DNA from: VFZN01 sp963709325
GTDB taxonomy: Bacteria; Acidobacteriota; Vicinamibacteria; Vicinamibacterales; UBA2999
Direction of reading: 5' to 3'
Assembly: GCA_963709325.1 (NCBI GenBank)
Contig: CAVPVV010000001.1
Location: 248,001-312,000, forward strand
Length of the DNA stretch: 64,000 bases
Positions 25,342-34,788 of the stretch are shown here, piece after piece. The notes beneath the pieces are model-generated. The model was not told where the DNA came from. It ran no database searches and saw only the letters and a program-made list of their open reading frames with translations. The position numbers and the translations under genes are program-made. Numbering within the stretch: the first letter of the stretch is position 1; each line of letters starts with the position of its first letter.

Positions 25342-26949
25342 GTGGGCGCGCGCGTGTTCGACTGGCTCGACTCGCGGACCGGTTATCGCCACCTGTTCTC
25401 GCGGCTGCTGTTCGAGCTGCTGCCGCCCGGGACCGGATGGGCATTCACCACCGGCAGCGTGATCACGCTGCTGCTGGCCGTGCAGTTCGTTTCGGGGCTG
25501 GTGCTGGTGATGTACTACGTCCCGTCGCCGGCGCTGGCCTACGACAGCGTCCAGTACATGATGCGCGATCTGCCCATGGGGTGGATGGTGCGCGGCATGC
25601 ACGTCTGGGGCGCCAGCTTCATCGTCGTCGCCGCGGCCGTGCACATGCTCCGCGTCTTCTTCTATGCCGCCTACAAGGCGCCGCGTGAGGTGACGTGGCT
25701 GACCGGGCTGGGTGCGTTCCTCATCATTCTCGGCTTTTCACTGAGCGGTTATCTCCTGCCCTGGGATCAGAAGGCGTACTGGGCGACCACGGTGACGATC
25801 AACGTTGCGCGCGGCACGCCGGTGATTGGCGAGTTCCTGGCCAACGTCGTGCGCGGCGGATCCGAACTCGGCGCGCTCACGCTCGGCCGCTGGTATGCCG
25901 TGCACGTGTTCCTGCTGCCGGCGCTGGTGATCACGTTCGTCACCTCGCACCTGGTGTTGATGCGTCGCCACGGCATCTCCGGTCCGCTCAATCCCCGGGC
26001 TGGATCGATGCGGGCGTTCTTCCCCTGGCACGTCATGAAGGACACCGTGGTGATGGCTGTCGCGTTCGCCTCGCTCATCGCGATGGCGGCGTTCGTCCCG
26101 GCCGCCCTCGACGAGGTGGCGAATCCGGCGGATGCGAGCTACATCCCTCGTCCCGAGTGGTACTTCCTCTCGCTTTTCCAGCTCCTGAAGTACTTCCCGG
26201 GTCCGCTGGAGCCCGTCGCCACGCAGATGATTCCCGGGCTGGCGGTCGGGTTTCTCGCCCTGCTGCCATTCCTCGATCGCAGCCCCGAGCGACGCCCGTG
26301 GGGCCGGGCCCGACTGCCGTTCTCGATCGCGTTCGCGCTACTCGGCGCGGCCATCGTCTCGCTGACCGCGCTCGGCCTCAAGGACAAGCCGGCAACCGGC
26401 AAGCGGCCGGACGATTGGGGCCTGCTGCCGATCGCCGGCCTCGAGCTCGCCACCGGCGAGAACAGCGGCTGCAAGCGCTGCCACGTGCCGGGCGGACCGG
26501 CCGCGCCGCTCGAGGCCACCGGCCTTCGGCACGACGAGGAGTGGCTGCTGAACCATATGATCGACCCGGTGGCGATTGCCCCCGGTGTGCGCACCGAGGA
26601 CGACAAGGCGCCTCGAAGCGCGATGGGGCGTTTCGGCGCCCAGGCCGTCGTCGCGTATCTCCGGCGCAGTCACGCCCGCATTCAGCCGCCGCCGCTCGAT
26701 GCGACGGTGCGCCTCGCGGCGATGACCTACGCCAGCACTTGCGTCGTGTGTCACAAGGTGTCGGGTGATGGTGGCACCGTCGGGCCGGACCTTACCCACG
26801 TCGGCCAGCGGCGTGACGAGGCCGGCATCAAAGAGGTCATCGAGGACGCCTCGCTGGTCTACGGCGACTCGGAGATGCCCGTATTCAAGAACAAGCTCAG
26901 TGGCGCGCAGATCGATGCGCTCGCGACCTATCTTTCCGCGCGCAAGTAA
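25342..26949 (+). CDS. Cytochrome b fused to two c-type heme domains
   Basis: A 535-residue fusion. The N-terminal part is cytochrome b with two bis-histidine heme pairs: HVWGASFIVVAAAVH in helix 2 (13 residues between the histidines) and HVFLLPALVITFVTSH in helix 4 (14 between them, the b6-like spacing). The Qo-site PEWYF motif lies in RPEWYFLSLFQLLKYFPG. After further transmembrane helices, a periplasmic tail holds C377-K-R-C-H and C467-V-V-C-H, two c-heme sites. With the Rieske protein this makes a compact quinol:cytochrome c oxidoreductase in two genes, with no separate c1. The GTG at 25342 is chosen by its position 2 nt after the Rieske stop. Confidence 0.9.
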   Translation: MGARVFDWLDSRTGYRHLFSRLLFELLPPGTGWAFTTGSVITLLLAVQFVSGLVLVMYYVPSPALAYDSVQYMMRDLPMGWMVRGMHVWGASFIVVAAAVHMLRVFFYAAYKAPREVTWLTGLGAFLIILGFSLSGYLLPWDQKAYWATTVTINVARGTPVIGEFLANVVRGGSELGALTLGRWYAVHVFLLPALVITFVTSHLVLMRRHGISGPLNPRAGSMRAFFPWHVMKDTVVMAVAFASLIAMAAFVPAALDEVANPADASYIPRPEWYFLSLFQLLKYFPGPLEPVATQMIPGLAVGFLALLPFLDRSPERRPWGRARLPFSIAFALLGAAIVSLTALGLKDKPATGKRPDDWGLLPIAGLELATGENSGCKRCHVPGGPAAPLEATGLRHDEEWLLNHMIDPVAIAPGVRTEDDKAPRSAMGRFGAQAVVAYLRRSHARIQPPPLDATVRLAAMTYASTCVVCHKVSGDGGTVGPDLTHVGQRRDEAGIKEVIEDASLVYGDSEMPVFKNKLSGAQIDALATYLSARK

Positions 26950-27250
26950 TTAGCGGCGCGGGCCGAGAGGGCGGATTCAATCCGCGCCGAGCCGCGCAGG
27001 AAGTCCGTCAGGATGGCGTCCTCTGGTGCAACCTGCCCTTCGACCCACTCGAGGTGTTCGCCGCCGGCGAGCCGCCAGTGGCCCGGGCGCAAGCCACTGC
27101 CCAGCCCTCGTAGTAGTAGCTGATCTCGTTGATGACCGGGGCGCCGTCCCGACGCAGCACGCCTACGGCAAGCGACTGGGTGCGGAGCCCGCGAGCGACA
27201 CGGAACGCGGGCGCCAGCGCGCCCGCCGCGATTCCTGCCGGATCCCACCA
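26928..27250 (-). pseudogene. Frameshifted C-terminal gene fragment, possibly ATP-grasp-like
   Basis: This 318-nt gap between the cytochrome b and c genes holds protein-like text in two minus-strand frames. One reads RTQSLAVGVLRRDGAPVINE then ISYYYEGWAV; the other continues PGHWRLAGGEHLEWVEG then QVAPEDAILTDFLRG, with the switch near 27088 needing one base lost or two gained. From memory, the pattern EISY...PG.W...WVEG...PE...DFL recalls the C-terminus of ATP-grasp-like proteins, with low certainty. No N-terminal part exists: the upstream sequence belongs to the cytochrome gene. Its end overlaps the cytochrome b 3' end by 22 bp on the other strand. It looks like a decayed remnant. Confidence 0.45.
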
Positions 27251-27267
27251 GCGGCAGCGGGCGCGTC

Positions 27268-27636
27268 TTACTTCGGCGTCGTCGCTCCCTGATGGCAGGT
27301 CATGCAGGTGACACGGCCGAGCACCGATTCGCCTTCCTTCACCTGATGCGTGGCGAAGTACTGCGCGTTCAGTCCCCTGGTCATTTCGATCATCCGGCGG
27401 GCGGTGCGCTTGGGGCGCTTCTCGTCGCTCGGGAAGTTGCCCTGAACGTGGCAGTAGTCGCACTTGACGCCGAGAGCCGTGGAAATGCGCTGCATCTCCT
27501 GGCGGAGCGGCTGCCCCTCGAGCTCGGTGAGCACCTTGACGTTTTCATTGGGCCTGGGCGGCCGGTTCTCCTGGGCGGCTGCGGTGAGCGGGAGTGCCAG
27601 CGCGAGCAGAACTGCGTAACAGGACGAGCGGGTCAT
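27268..27636 (-). CDS. Small di-heme c-type cytochrome
   Basis: A 122-residue secreted cytochrome with a clear signal peptide (about residues 1-21, cleaved after TAAA). Two heme sites are C59-D-Y-C-H and C111-M-T-C-H. The segment VLTELEGQPLRQEMQRIS just before the first heme resembles the reaction-centre-type cytochrome c family often seen in Acidobacteriota, where the proteins are not photosynthetic. It probably carries electrons in the periplasm and could be an acceptor for the nearby Rieske/cytochrome b complex, though it is transcribed from the opposite strand. Confidence 0.82.
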   Translation of the reverse strand: MTRSSCYAVLLALALPLTAAAQENRPPRPNENVKVLTELEGQPLRQEMQRISTALGVKCDYCHVQGNFPSDEKRPKRTARRMIEMTRGLNAQYFATHQVKEGESVLGRVTCMTCHQGATTPK

Positions 27637-27746
27637 CGGATGAACCTTCCTGCAGCGGCTCCGGGCGGCGCATCCCGGGCGGTCGTGGCCACGATCTTAA
27701 TGCGGGCGATGAGGCCCTGCGCCGCGAATCGGGCGGCCGGGCTGGC

Positions 27747-27760
27747 GAGGGTGCACCCTC
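27747..27760. promoter_or_regulatory. 14-bp perfect palindrome upstream of the str promoter
   Basis: GAGGGTGCACCCTC is self-complementary and lies in the spacer between the cytochrome c gene (minus) and rpsL (plus), about 66 nt upstream of the candidate -35 box. Symmetry and position suit an operator for a dimeric regulator. No other copy was noticed in the window. Confidence 0.35.
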
Positions 27761-27825
27761 AGCCGTGCGCGCGAAGGTGGCTTAGTTGGCCGCGGGCGCG
27801 GCCTGGGCGACGGCCGCGGGCACGG

Positions 27826-27855
27826 TTGCACGCCCCAACCCGTGCGTGTTATGCT
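27826..27855 (+). promoter_or_regulatory. Candidate promoter for the str-S10 gene cluster
   Basis: TTGCAC (27826-27831) and TATGCT (27850-27855) are separated by 18 nt. The -10 box matches at four of six positions and the -35 at three. It is the best sigma-70-like pair in the 427-nt gene-free region 27637-28063, leaving a 5' leader of about 200 nt before rpsL. The leader contains further structure: a 9-bp stem at 27869-27896, the palindrome CCAGGCCTGG (27985-27994) and GCCGCC-GAT-GGCGGC (28014-28028). Confidence 0.4.
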
Positions 27856-27868
27856 CGTCAGGTTCTCG

Positions 27869-27896
27869 TGAGACTAGGACACCCTATCTAGTCTCA
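27869..27896 (+). promoter_or_regulatory. Stem-loop in the str leader
   Basis: TGAGACTAG (27869-27877) and CTAGTCTCA (27888-27896) are perfect 9-bp complements around a 10-nt loop. It would form at the very 5' end of a transcript from the candidate promoter, so it could protect the mRNA or bind a ribosomal protein. No T-run follows. Confidence 0.45.
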
Positions 27897-28063
27897 GTCG
27901 TACCGTGACGCCACCCTGCCGGAGCGTCCGCCGGTGCCGAAACGCGAAAAAAAGTTAGGGTTTCCAGCCCGAGGTGCCACGCCCGCAAGGGTGTCCAGGC
28001 CTGGGGCGCCACTGCCGCCGATGGCGGCCGTGGGAGTTCTTGTCGCTTGGAGTGGAGCGCAGC

Positions 28064-28438
28064 GTGCCGACGATCAGTCAGCTCGTCCGAAAAGGACGCG
28101 AACAGGTTCGGTGGAAGACCAAGAGCCCCGCGCTGCAGGACAGCCCGCAGAAGCGCGGCGTCTGCGTGCGTGTGTTCACCCAGACGCCGAAAAAGCCGAA
28201 CTCGGCGCTCCGCAAGGTGGCCCGCGTCCGCCTCACCAACCAGATCGAGGTGACGACCTACATCCCGGGCGTCGGCCACAACCTGCAGGAGCACTCGCTG
28301 GTGCTGGTCCGCGGCGGCCGTGTCAAGGACCTGCCCGGCGTGCGTTATCACGTGGTCCGCGGCACGCTCGACGCGGTCGGCGTGCAGGGCCGCAAGCAGG
28401 GCCGCTCGAAGTACGGCGCCAAGCGCCCGAAGCAGTAA
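28064..28438 (+). CDS. rpsL: 30S ribosomal protein S12
   Basis: A 124-residue S12 of the decoding centre. The family motif TPKKPNSALRKVARVRLTN and the loop GGRVKDLPGVRYH are intact, with the lysines linked to streptomycin sensitivity unchanged. The GTG at 28064 (VPTISQLVRKGRE) is chosen because it matches the family N-terminus and length, and GGAG (28054-28057) lies 6 nt upstream; an ATG at 27974 would add 30 unrelated residues. It opens the str operon. The short spacer to rpsG contains two tandem units, AAGGCTG and AAGGAAC. Confidence 0.96.
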   Translation: MPTISQLVRKGREQVRWKTKSPALQDSPQKRGVCVRVFTQTPKKPNSALRKVARVRLTNQIEVTTYIPGVGHNLQEHSLVLVRGGRVKDLPGVRYHVVRGTLDAVGVQGRKQGRSKYGAKRPKQ

Positions 28439-28462
28439 GCCGAAGGCTGAAGGAACAGAACG

Positions 28463-28936
28463 ATGCCGCGTAGACGAGTAATCGCGAAGCGTGAACTGGC
28501 CCCCGACGCGCTGTACGGCAGCCCGCTGGTGACGAAGTTCATCAACACCATCATGCTGGAGGGTCGTCGCTCGACGGCGCAGCGCATCCTCTATCAGAGC
28601 TTCGACATCATCAAGGAGCGCTCCGGCGACGATCCGGTCAAGGTCTTCAAGAAGGCCGTGGACAACGTCAAGCCGTCTCTCGAGGTGAAGTCGCGTCGCG
28701 TCGGCGGCTCGAACTACCAGGTGCCGATCGAGGTCAACCCGAACCGCCGCCTTTCGCTCAGCATCCGCTGGCTGGTCAGCTACGCGCGCTCGCGCGGTGA
28801 CGGCAAGACGATGCAGGAGAAGCTCGCCAACGAGCTGCTCGACGCCGCCAACCTGCGTGGTGGCGCGGTCAAGAAGCGCGAGGACACGCACCGCATGGCC
28901 GAGGCCAACAAGGCCTTCGCGCACTATCGCTGGTAG
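28463..28936 (+). CDS. rpsG: 30S ribosomal protein S7
   Basis: A 157-residue S7, the primary assembly protein of the 30S head, contacting the E-site tRNA. It begins MPRRRVIAKRELAPD and includes FINTIMLEGRRSTAQRILY and the VGGSNYQVPIEV beta-hairpin region. Length matches the short form typical outside enterobacteria. In E. coli S7 represses its own operon from the rpsL-rpsG spacer; here that spacer is only 24 nt, so such a site is unlikely in the same place. Confidence 0.97.
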   Translation: MPRRRVIAKRELAPDALYGSPLVTKFINTIMLEGRRSTAQRILYQSFDIIKERSGDDPVKVFKKAVDNVKPSLEVKSRRVGGSNYQVPIEVNPNRRLSLSIRWLVSYARSRGDGKTMQEKLANELLDAANLRGGAVKKREDTHRMAEANKAFAHYRW

Positions 28937-28986
28937 AGCGCGGCCGCGGAATCTGGAATTTGTCGGTTTCCAATCGTTGAACTGAG

Positions 28987-31098
<2,112 letters not shown>

Positions 31099-31100
31099 TC

Positions 31101-31128
31101 AAGGCAGAAGGCACAAGGCAGAAGGCAC
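31101..31128. repeat. AAGGCAG heptamer array, fusA-rpsJ spacer
   Basis: Four 7-bp units in perfect register: AAGGCAG, AAGGCAC, AAGGCAG, AAGGCAC. It starts 3 nt after the fusA stop and ends 3 nt before the rpsJ ATG, so it fills the whole spacer. The AAGG in each unit is the only Shine-Dalgarno-like sequence available for rpsJ. Confidence 0.9.
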
Positions 31129-31131
31129 AAC

Positions 31132-31461
31132 ATGCTTGGCGACAAGATTCGAATCCGACTGAAGGCCTACGACGCGCGGGTGCTCGATCAGAGCACCGGT
31201 GAGATCGTCGAGACGGCGCGGCGCACCGGGGCCCGGCTGGCGGGGCCGATCCCGCTCCCGACCGAGATCAACAAGTGGACGGTTCTCCGCTCGCCGCACG
31301 TCGACAAGAAATCGCGCGAGCAGTTCGAGGTCCGCACCCACAAGCGGCTGATCGACATCTTCGAGCCGACGCCGCAGACCGTCGACGCGCTGATGAAGCT
31401 GGATCTGCCGGCCGGCGTGGACGTCGAGATCAAGGCGTTCGGCAAGGAACACGGGAAGTAG
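31132..31461 (+). CDS. rpsJ: 30S ribosomal protein S10
   Basis: A 109-residue S10 (E. coli 103), a 30S head protein that also serves as NusE in antitermination through NusB and NusG. It shows KIRIRLKAYDARVLDQS, GPIPLPTEINKWTVLRSPHV and the EQFEVRTHKRLIDI loop. The C-terminus is a few residues longer than usual (KAFGKEHGK). It is the first gene of the S10 cluster, placed directly after fusA with only a heptamer array between. No separate promoter is visible. Confidence 0.97.
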   Translation: MLGDKIRIRLKAYDARVLDQSTGEIVETARRTGARLAGPIPLPTEINKWTVLRSPHVDKKSREQFEVRTHKRLIDIFEPTPQTVDALMKLDLPAGVDVEIKAFGKEHGK

Positions 31462-31473
31462 GGCGGCACCGTC

Positions 31474-32154
31474 ATGGTCACAGGAATCATCGGCAAGAAG
31501 GTCGGGATGACCCAGTTGTTCCTCGAGGACGGGACGCTCGAACCGGCAACCGTGCTCCAGGCGGGTCCGTGCGTGGTGGTCCAGGGCAAGACGGCCCAGA
31601 CCGACGGCTACGAGGCCGTGCAGATCGGGTTCGTCGACGGCAAGTACAAGGCGAACAAGCCGACCACCGGCCACTTCAAGAAGGCCAACGTTCCGCCGAC
31701 GCGGGTGCGCCGGGAAGTGGGTATCGCCAAGGGGGCGGAGGCGCCGGCGGCCGGCGCGCAGGTCCTGGTGTCGATCTTCAACCAGGGCGAGCGCGTCGAC
31801 GTAATCGGCACCAGCAAGGGACATGGCTTCCAGGGCGTCGTCAAGCGGCACCACTTCCGCGGCGGCGACAAGTCGCACGGCTCGATGTTCCATCGCGCCC
31901 CGGGCTCGATCGGCGCCTCGTCGTACCCGTCGCGCGTGCTGCCGGGGATGCGGATGCACGGGCACATGGGCGTGGACCGCATCACGGTCCGCAACCTGAA
32001 GGTGCTCAGGGTGGACGCCGAGAACAACCTGCTGCTCGTGAAGGGCGCGGTGCCTGGCGCCAACGGCGGCTACGTGGTGATTCGCAAGGCGGTGGCGGCC
32101 AAGCCGGAGCCGAAGCCGCAGCTGCAGGAGAAGCCGAAGAAGGGCAAGAAGTAA
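31474..32154 (+). CDS. rplC: 50S ribosomal protein L3
   Basis: A 226-residue L3, an early assembly protein reaching towards the peptidyl-transferase centre. The N-terminal MVTGIIGKKVGMTQLF motif and the extension FRGGDKSHGSMFHRAPGSIG are clear; the latter includes the site of a methylated glutamine in E. coli, though that glutamine is not obvious here. A lysine-rich tail (EKPKKGKK) extends it past the E. coli length of 209. Confidence 0.97.
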   Translation: MVTGIIGKKVGMTQLFLEDGTLEPATVLQAGPCVVVQGKTAQTDGYEAVQIGFVDGKYKANKPTTGHFKKANVPPTRVRREVGIAKGAEAPAAGAQVLVSIFNQGERVDVIGTSKGHGFQGVVKRHHFRGGDKSHGSMFHRAPGSIGASSYPSRVLPGMRMHGHMGVDRITVRNLKVLRVDAENNLLLVKGAVPGANGGYVVIRKAVAAKPEPKPQLQEKPKKGKK

Positions 32155-32159
32155 CACTG

Positions 32160-32181
32160 CTGCACCGGTCCAACGGTGCAG
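32160..32181 (+). promoter_or_regulatory. Hairpin in the rplC-rplD spacer
   Basis: CTGCACCG (32160-32167) pairs perfectly with CGGTGCAG (32174-32181) across a 6-nt loop, ending 32 nt before the rplD start. The same CTGCACC/GGTGCAG words form the outer stem before rpmG. A role in expression or mRNA processing is possible but not shown. Confidence 0.45.
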
Positions 32182-32212
32182 GGGTGGAAGGGTGCAACGC
32201 GGGGACAAGACG

Positions 32213-32833
32213 ATGACCGTAGACGTGGTCAATATCGAGAACAAGAAGGTCGGCACCGCCGAGGTGAGCGACGCGGTATTCGGCGGGCGCGTGAAGACCG
32301 ATCTGATCCACGAGTCGGTGGTCCGGGCCAACGCCGCCGAGCGCCGCGGCACGCACGCGACCAAGAACCGCGCGCTCGTCAGCGGCAGCGGCAAGAAGCC
32401 GTGGCGGCAGAAGGGCACCGGCCGGGCCCGCGTCGGCGAGATCAGGAATCCCCTGTGGCGCAAGGGCGGCACCGTGTTCGGCCCGCAGCCCCGCAGCTAC
32501 GAATACCAGCTGCCCAGGAAGGTCGAGAAGGGCGCGCTCCGCGCCGCGCTGGCCGCGAAGATCCAGGGCGGCGCCGTCATCGTCGTCGACGCGCTGGCCG
32601 CGTCCGAGGTGAAGACCAAGGCCGCCGCGGCGATGCTGAAGGCGATCGGCGTGAACGGCAAGGCGCTGCTCGTGGACGTCAAGGCCGACGAGAAGCTGGC
32701 GCGGTCGGTGCGCAACGTCCCGGGCGTGTTCCTGCTGCCGAGCAACCGCATCACCGCCCGCGACGTCGCGGACACCAAGACGGTCGTCGTCACGCAGGCG
32801 GCGCTCGAAAAGCTGGAGGCGGCACTGGGCTAG
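32213..32833 (+). CDS. rplD: 50S ribosomal protein L4
   Basis: A 206-residue L4, which lines the peptide exit tunnel and in E. coli controls the S10 operon. The loop region has KKPWRQKGTGRARVGEIRNPLW followed by GGTVFGPQPRSY. The ATG at 32213 is preferred because GGGGA (32201-32205) lies 7 nt upstream; an in-frame GTG at 32192 would add only seven atypical residues. No E. coli-type L4 leader is recognisable before rpsJ. Confidence 0.96.
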   Translation: MTVDVVNIENKKVGTAEVSDAVFGGRVKTDLIHESVVRANAAERRGTHATKNRALVSGSGKKPWRQKGTGRARVGEIRNPLWRKGGTVFGPQPRSYEYQLPRKVEKGALRAALAAKIQGGAVIVVDALAASEVKTKAAAAMLKAIGVNGKALLVDVKADEKLARSVRNVPGVFLLPSNRITARDVADTKTVVVTQAALEKLEAALG

Positions 32834-32852
32834 GTGACAGCGAGCCGTTGCT

Positions 32853-32880
32853 GAAGCCTGAAGCCTGAAGCCTGAGGCCT
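32853..32880. repeat. GAAGCCT heptamer array, rplD-rplW spacer
   Basis: Units GAAGCCT, GAAGCCT, GAAGCCT, GAGGCCT in perfect 7-bp register end 3 nt before the rplW ATG. The last unit differs by one base and this creates GAGG 6 nt before the start codon, the only Shine-Dalgarno-like site for rplW. The reverse complement (AGGCTTC) shares the AGGC core of the AAGGCAG arrays. Confidence 0.9.
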
Positions 32881-32883
32881 GTT

Positions 32884-33174
32884 ATGAAACTCACCGATGT
32901 GATTCGTCGGCCCCTGGTCACCGAGAAGACCACGCTGCTCCGCGAGGACGGCAAGACGGTGGTGTTCGAGGTGGCGCGCGCGGCCAACAAGATCGACGTC
33001 AAGCGCGCCGTCGAGAAGCTGCTCGGCGCCAAGGTCGACGGGGTCCGGACCGCGAACACCCAGGGCAAGCTGAAGCGCCAGGGGCGGTTCGTCGGGCGGC
33101 GCTCCGACTCGAAGAAGGCGTACGTGACGCTCAAGGCCGGCCAGAAGCTGCCGGAGTTCCTGGAAGGGGCGTAA
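32884..33174 (+). CDS. rplW: 50S ribosomal protein L23
   Basis: A 96-residue L23, located at the exit-tunnel mouth and the docking point for trigger factor and SRP. Typical segments are DVIRRPLVTEKTTLL, VFEVARAANKIDVKRAVEKL and VRTANTQGKLKRQGR. Length is normal (E. coli 100). The start ATG at 32884 follows the GAAGCCT array, whose last unit supplies GAGG. rplB begins 4 nt after its stop. Confidence 0.97.
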   Translation: MKLTDVIRRPLVTEKTTLLREDGKTVVFEVARAANKIDVKRAVEKLLGAKVDGVRTANTQGKLKRQGRFVGRRSDSKKAYVTLKAGQKLPEFLEGA

Positions 33175-33178
33175 GCCG

Positions 33179-34003
33179 ATGCCGATTCGCAAGTACAAGC
33201 CGACTTCGCCTGCCCGCCGCCAGATGACGGTGCAGACCTTCGACGAGATCACCGCCGATCGGCCCTACAAGCCGCTCACCGAGTCGCAGAAGGTCTCGGG
33301 CGGCCGTAACAGCACCGGCGAGCAGACGTCGTGGTGGCGCGGCGGCGGCCACAAGCGCCTCTACCGCATCATCGACTTCAAGCGCGACAAGCGGAACATC
33401 CCGGCCACGGTCTCGACGATCGAGTACGACCCGAACCGCTCGGCGCGGATCGCGCTGGTCACCTACGCGGACGGCGAGAAGCGCTACATCCTGCAGCCGC
33501 TCGGCCTGAAGGTCGGCGACACGGTGATCGCCGGCGACAGCGTCGACATCCTGCCGGGCAACTGCCTGCCGCTCGGCCACATCCCGCTCGGCACGATGGT
33601 CCACAACGTGGAGCTGAAGCCGGGCAAGGGCGGCCAGCTGGCGCGGAGCGCCGGCGCCGGCGTCCAGGTAGTGGCCAAGGAAGGCGAGTACGTCTCAGTG
33701 AAGATGCCGTCGGGCGAGATTCGCAAGATCGCGACGGTGTGCATGGCCACGATCGGCCAGGTCGGCAACATCGATCACGAGAACGTCTCGATCGGCAAGG
33801 CCGGCCGCAGCCGCTGGCTTGGCAAGCGCCCGCACGTGCGCGGCGTGGCCATGAACCCGGTCGATCACCCGCTCGGCGGCGGCGAGGGCAAGACCTCCGG
33901 CGGCCGGCACCCGGTGACGCCGTGGGGCGTCCCGACCAAGGGCTACAAGACGCGCACGCGGCGTCCGAGCGACGCGTTCATCGTGCAGCGCAGACCGAAG
34001 TAG
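33179..34003 (+). CDS. rplB: 50S ribosomal protein L2
   Basis: A 274-residue L2, needed for subunit association and peptidyl-transferase activity. It starts MPIRKYKPTSPARRQMTV and contains the GRNSTGEQTSWWRGGGHKR segment and the conserved histidine region MNPVDHPLGGGEGKTSGGRHP. Length matches the family (E. coli 273). It is followed by a GCCTAGA heptamer array before rpsS. Confidence 0.98.
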   Translation: MPIRKYKPTSPARRQMTVQTFDEITADRPYKPLTESQKVSGGRNSTGEQTSWWRGGGHKRLYRIIDFKRDKRNIPATVSTIEYDPNRSARIALVTYADGEKRYILQPLGLKVGDTVIAGDSVDILPGNCLPLGHIPLGTMVHNVELKPGKGGQLARSAGAGVQVVAKEGEYVSVKMPSGEIRKIATVCMATIGQVGNIDHENVSIGKAGRSRWLGKRPHVRGVAMNPVDHPLGGGEGKTSGGRHPVTPWGVPTKGYKTRTRRPSDAFIVQRRPK

Positions 34004-34012
34004 TTTGTTTTC

Positions 34013-34044
34013 GCCTAGAGCCCAGAGCCTAGAGCCTAGAGCCT
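34013..34044. repeat. GCCTAGA heptamer array, rplB-rpsS spacer
   Basis: Units GCCTAGA, GCCCAGA, GCCTAGA, GCCTAGA and a partial GCCT run in 7-bp register, beginning 9 nt after the rplB stop and ending 4 nt before the rpsS ATG. No normal Shine-Dalgarno is present. The unit shares the GCCT/AGGC core with the other arrays. Confidence 0.9.
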
Positions 34045-34048
34045 GATT

Positions 34049-34357
34049 ATGAGCCGTTCACTGAAGAAGGGGCCGTTCGTCGACACCCACCTGCTCGAGA
34101 AGGTGGAGAACATGAACCGGGCCAACGAGAAGAAGGTCGTCAAGACCTGGTCGCGCCGCTCGACGGTGATTCCCGAGATGGTGGGCCACACCCTCGCGGT
34201 GCACAACGGGCGCAAGTTCGTGCCGGTCTACATCACCGAGAACATGGTCGGCCACAAGCTCGGTGAGTTCTCCCCGACCCGGCAGTTCAAGGGACACGCC
34301 GCGAAGGCCGACAAGGCCGCGGCCACGGCGCCGGCGGCGCCGGGCGGGAAGGCCTAG
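34049..34357 (+). CDS. rpsS: 30S ribosomal protein S19
   Basis: A 102-residue S19 of the 30S head, next to S13. It begins MSRSLKKGPFVDTHLLEKV and has the WSRRSTVIPEMVGHTLAVHNG and KLGEFSPTRQFKGH motifs. The C-terminus carries an Ala/Lys tail (KAAATAPAAPGGKA) about ten residues longer than the E. coli protein (92). rplV begins 2 nt after its stop, so the two are translationally coupled. Confidence 0.97.
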   Translation: MSRSLKKGPFVDTHLLEKVENMNRANEKKVVKTWSRRSTVIPEMVGHTLAVHNGRKFVPVYITENMVGHKLGEFSPTRQFKGHAAKADKAAATAPAAPGGKA

Positions 34358-34359
34358 CC

Positions 34360-34776
34360 ATGGTGCAGGCAGCGGCAACGGCGAAGTTCATCCGCACCTC
34401 GGCCCAGAAGGCCGGCCTGGTGATGGATCTGATTCGCGGCAAGGACGTGAACCAGGCGCTCACCGCGCTGCAGTTCAGCCGCAAGGCGGTGGCGCGCGAC
34501 GTGGCCAAGGTGCTGCGTTCGGCGGTGGCCAACGCGCAGCAGAAGGAAGGGTTTGGCGGCGAGGTGGATCGGTTGTTCATCTCGAAGTGCTTCGCGGACA
34601 ACGGTCCTTCGCTGAAGCGGGTTCGTCCCGCTCCGATGGGACGGGCCTTCCGCATCGTCAAGCGGACGGCGCATCTCACCGTTGAGGTGACGGAGCGGCC
34701 GCAGGTGGTGAAGGCGGTCGGCACCGACACGCCGAAGCGCCGGGTCAAGAAGAACCAGCCGGCGGCAGCCGAGTAA
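34360..34776 (+). CDS. rplV: 50S ribosomal protein L22
   Basis: A 138-residue L22, whose hairpin forms part of the exit tunnel. Seen are KFIRTSAQKAGLVMDLIRGK, ALQFSRKAVARDVAKVLRSA and the hairpin PSLKRVRPAPMGRAFRIVKR then THLTVEV-like text. A C-terminal extension of about 25 residues (TPKRRVKKNQPAAAE) is absent from the 110-residue E. coli protein. Lysine-rich tails of this kind recur in several proteins of this cluster. Confidence 0.95.
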   Translation: MVQAAATAKFIRTSAQKAGLVMDLIRGKDVNQALTALQFSRKAVARDVAKVLRSAVANAQQKEGFGGEVDRLFISKCFADNGPSLKRVRPAPMGRAFRIVKRTAHLTVEVTERPQVVKAVGTDTPKRRVKKNQPAAAE

Positions 34777-34788
34777 GAGGGAGACACA

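Noticed and set aside
27934..28473. A plus-strand open frame overlapping the str leader and rpsL
   Set aside because: It is a shifted reading of rpsL with Arg/Ala/Pro bias; S12 is unambiguous in the other frame.
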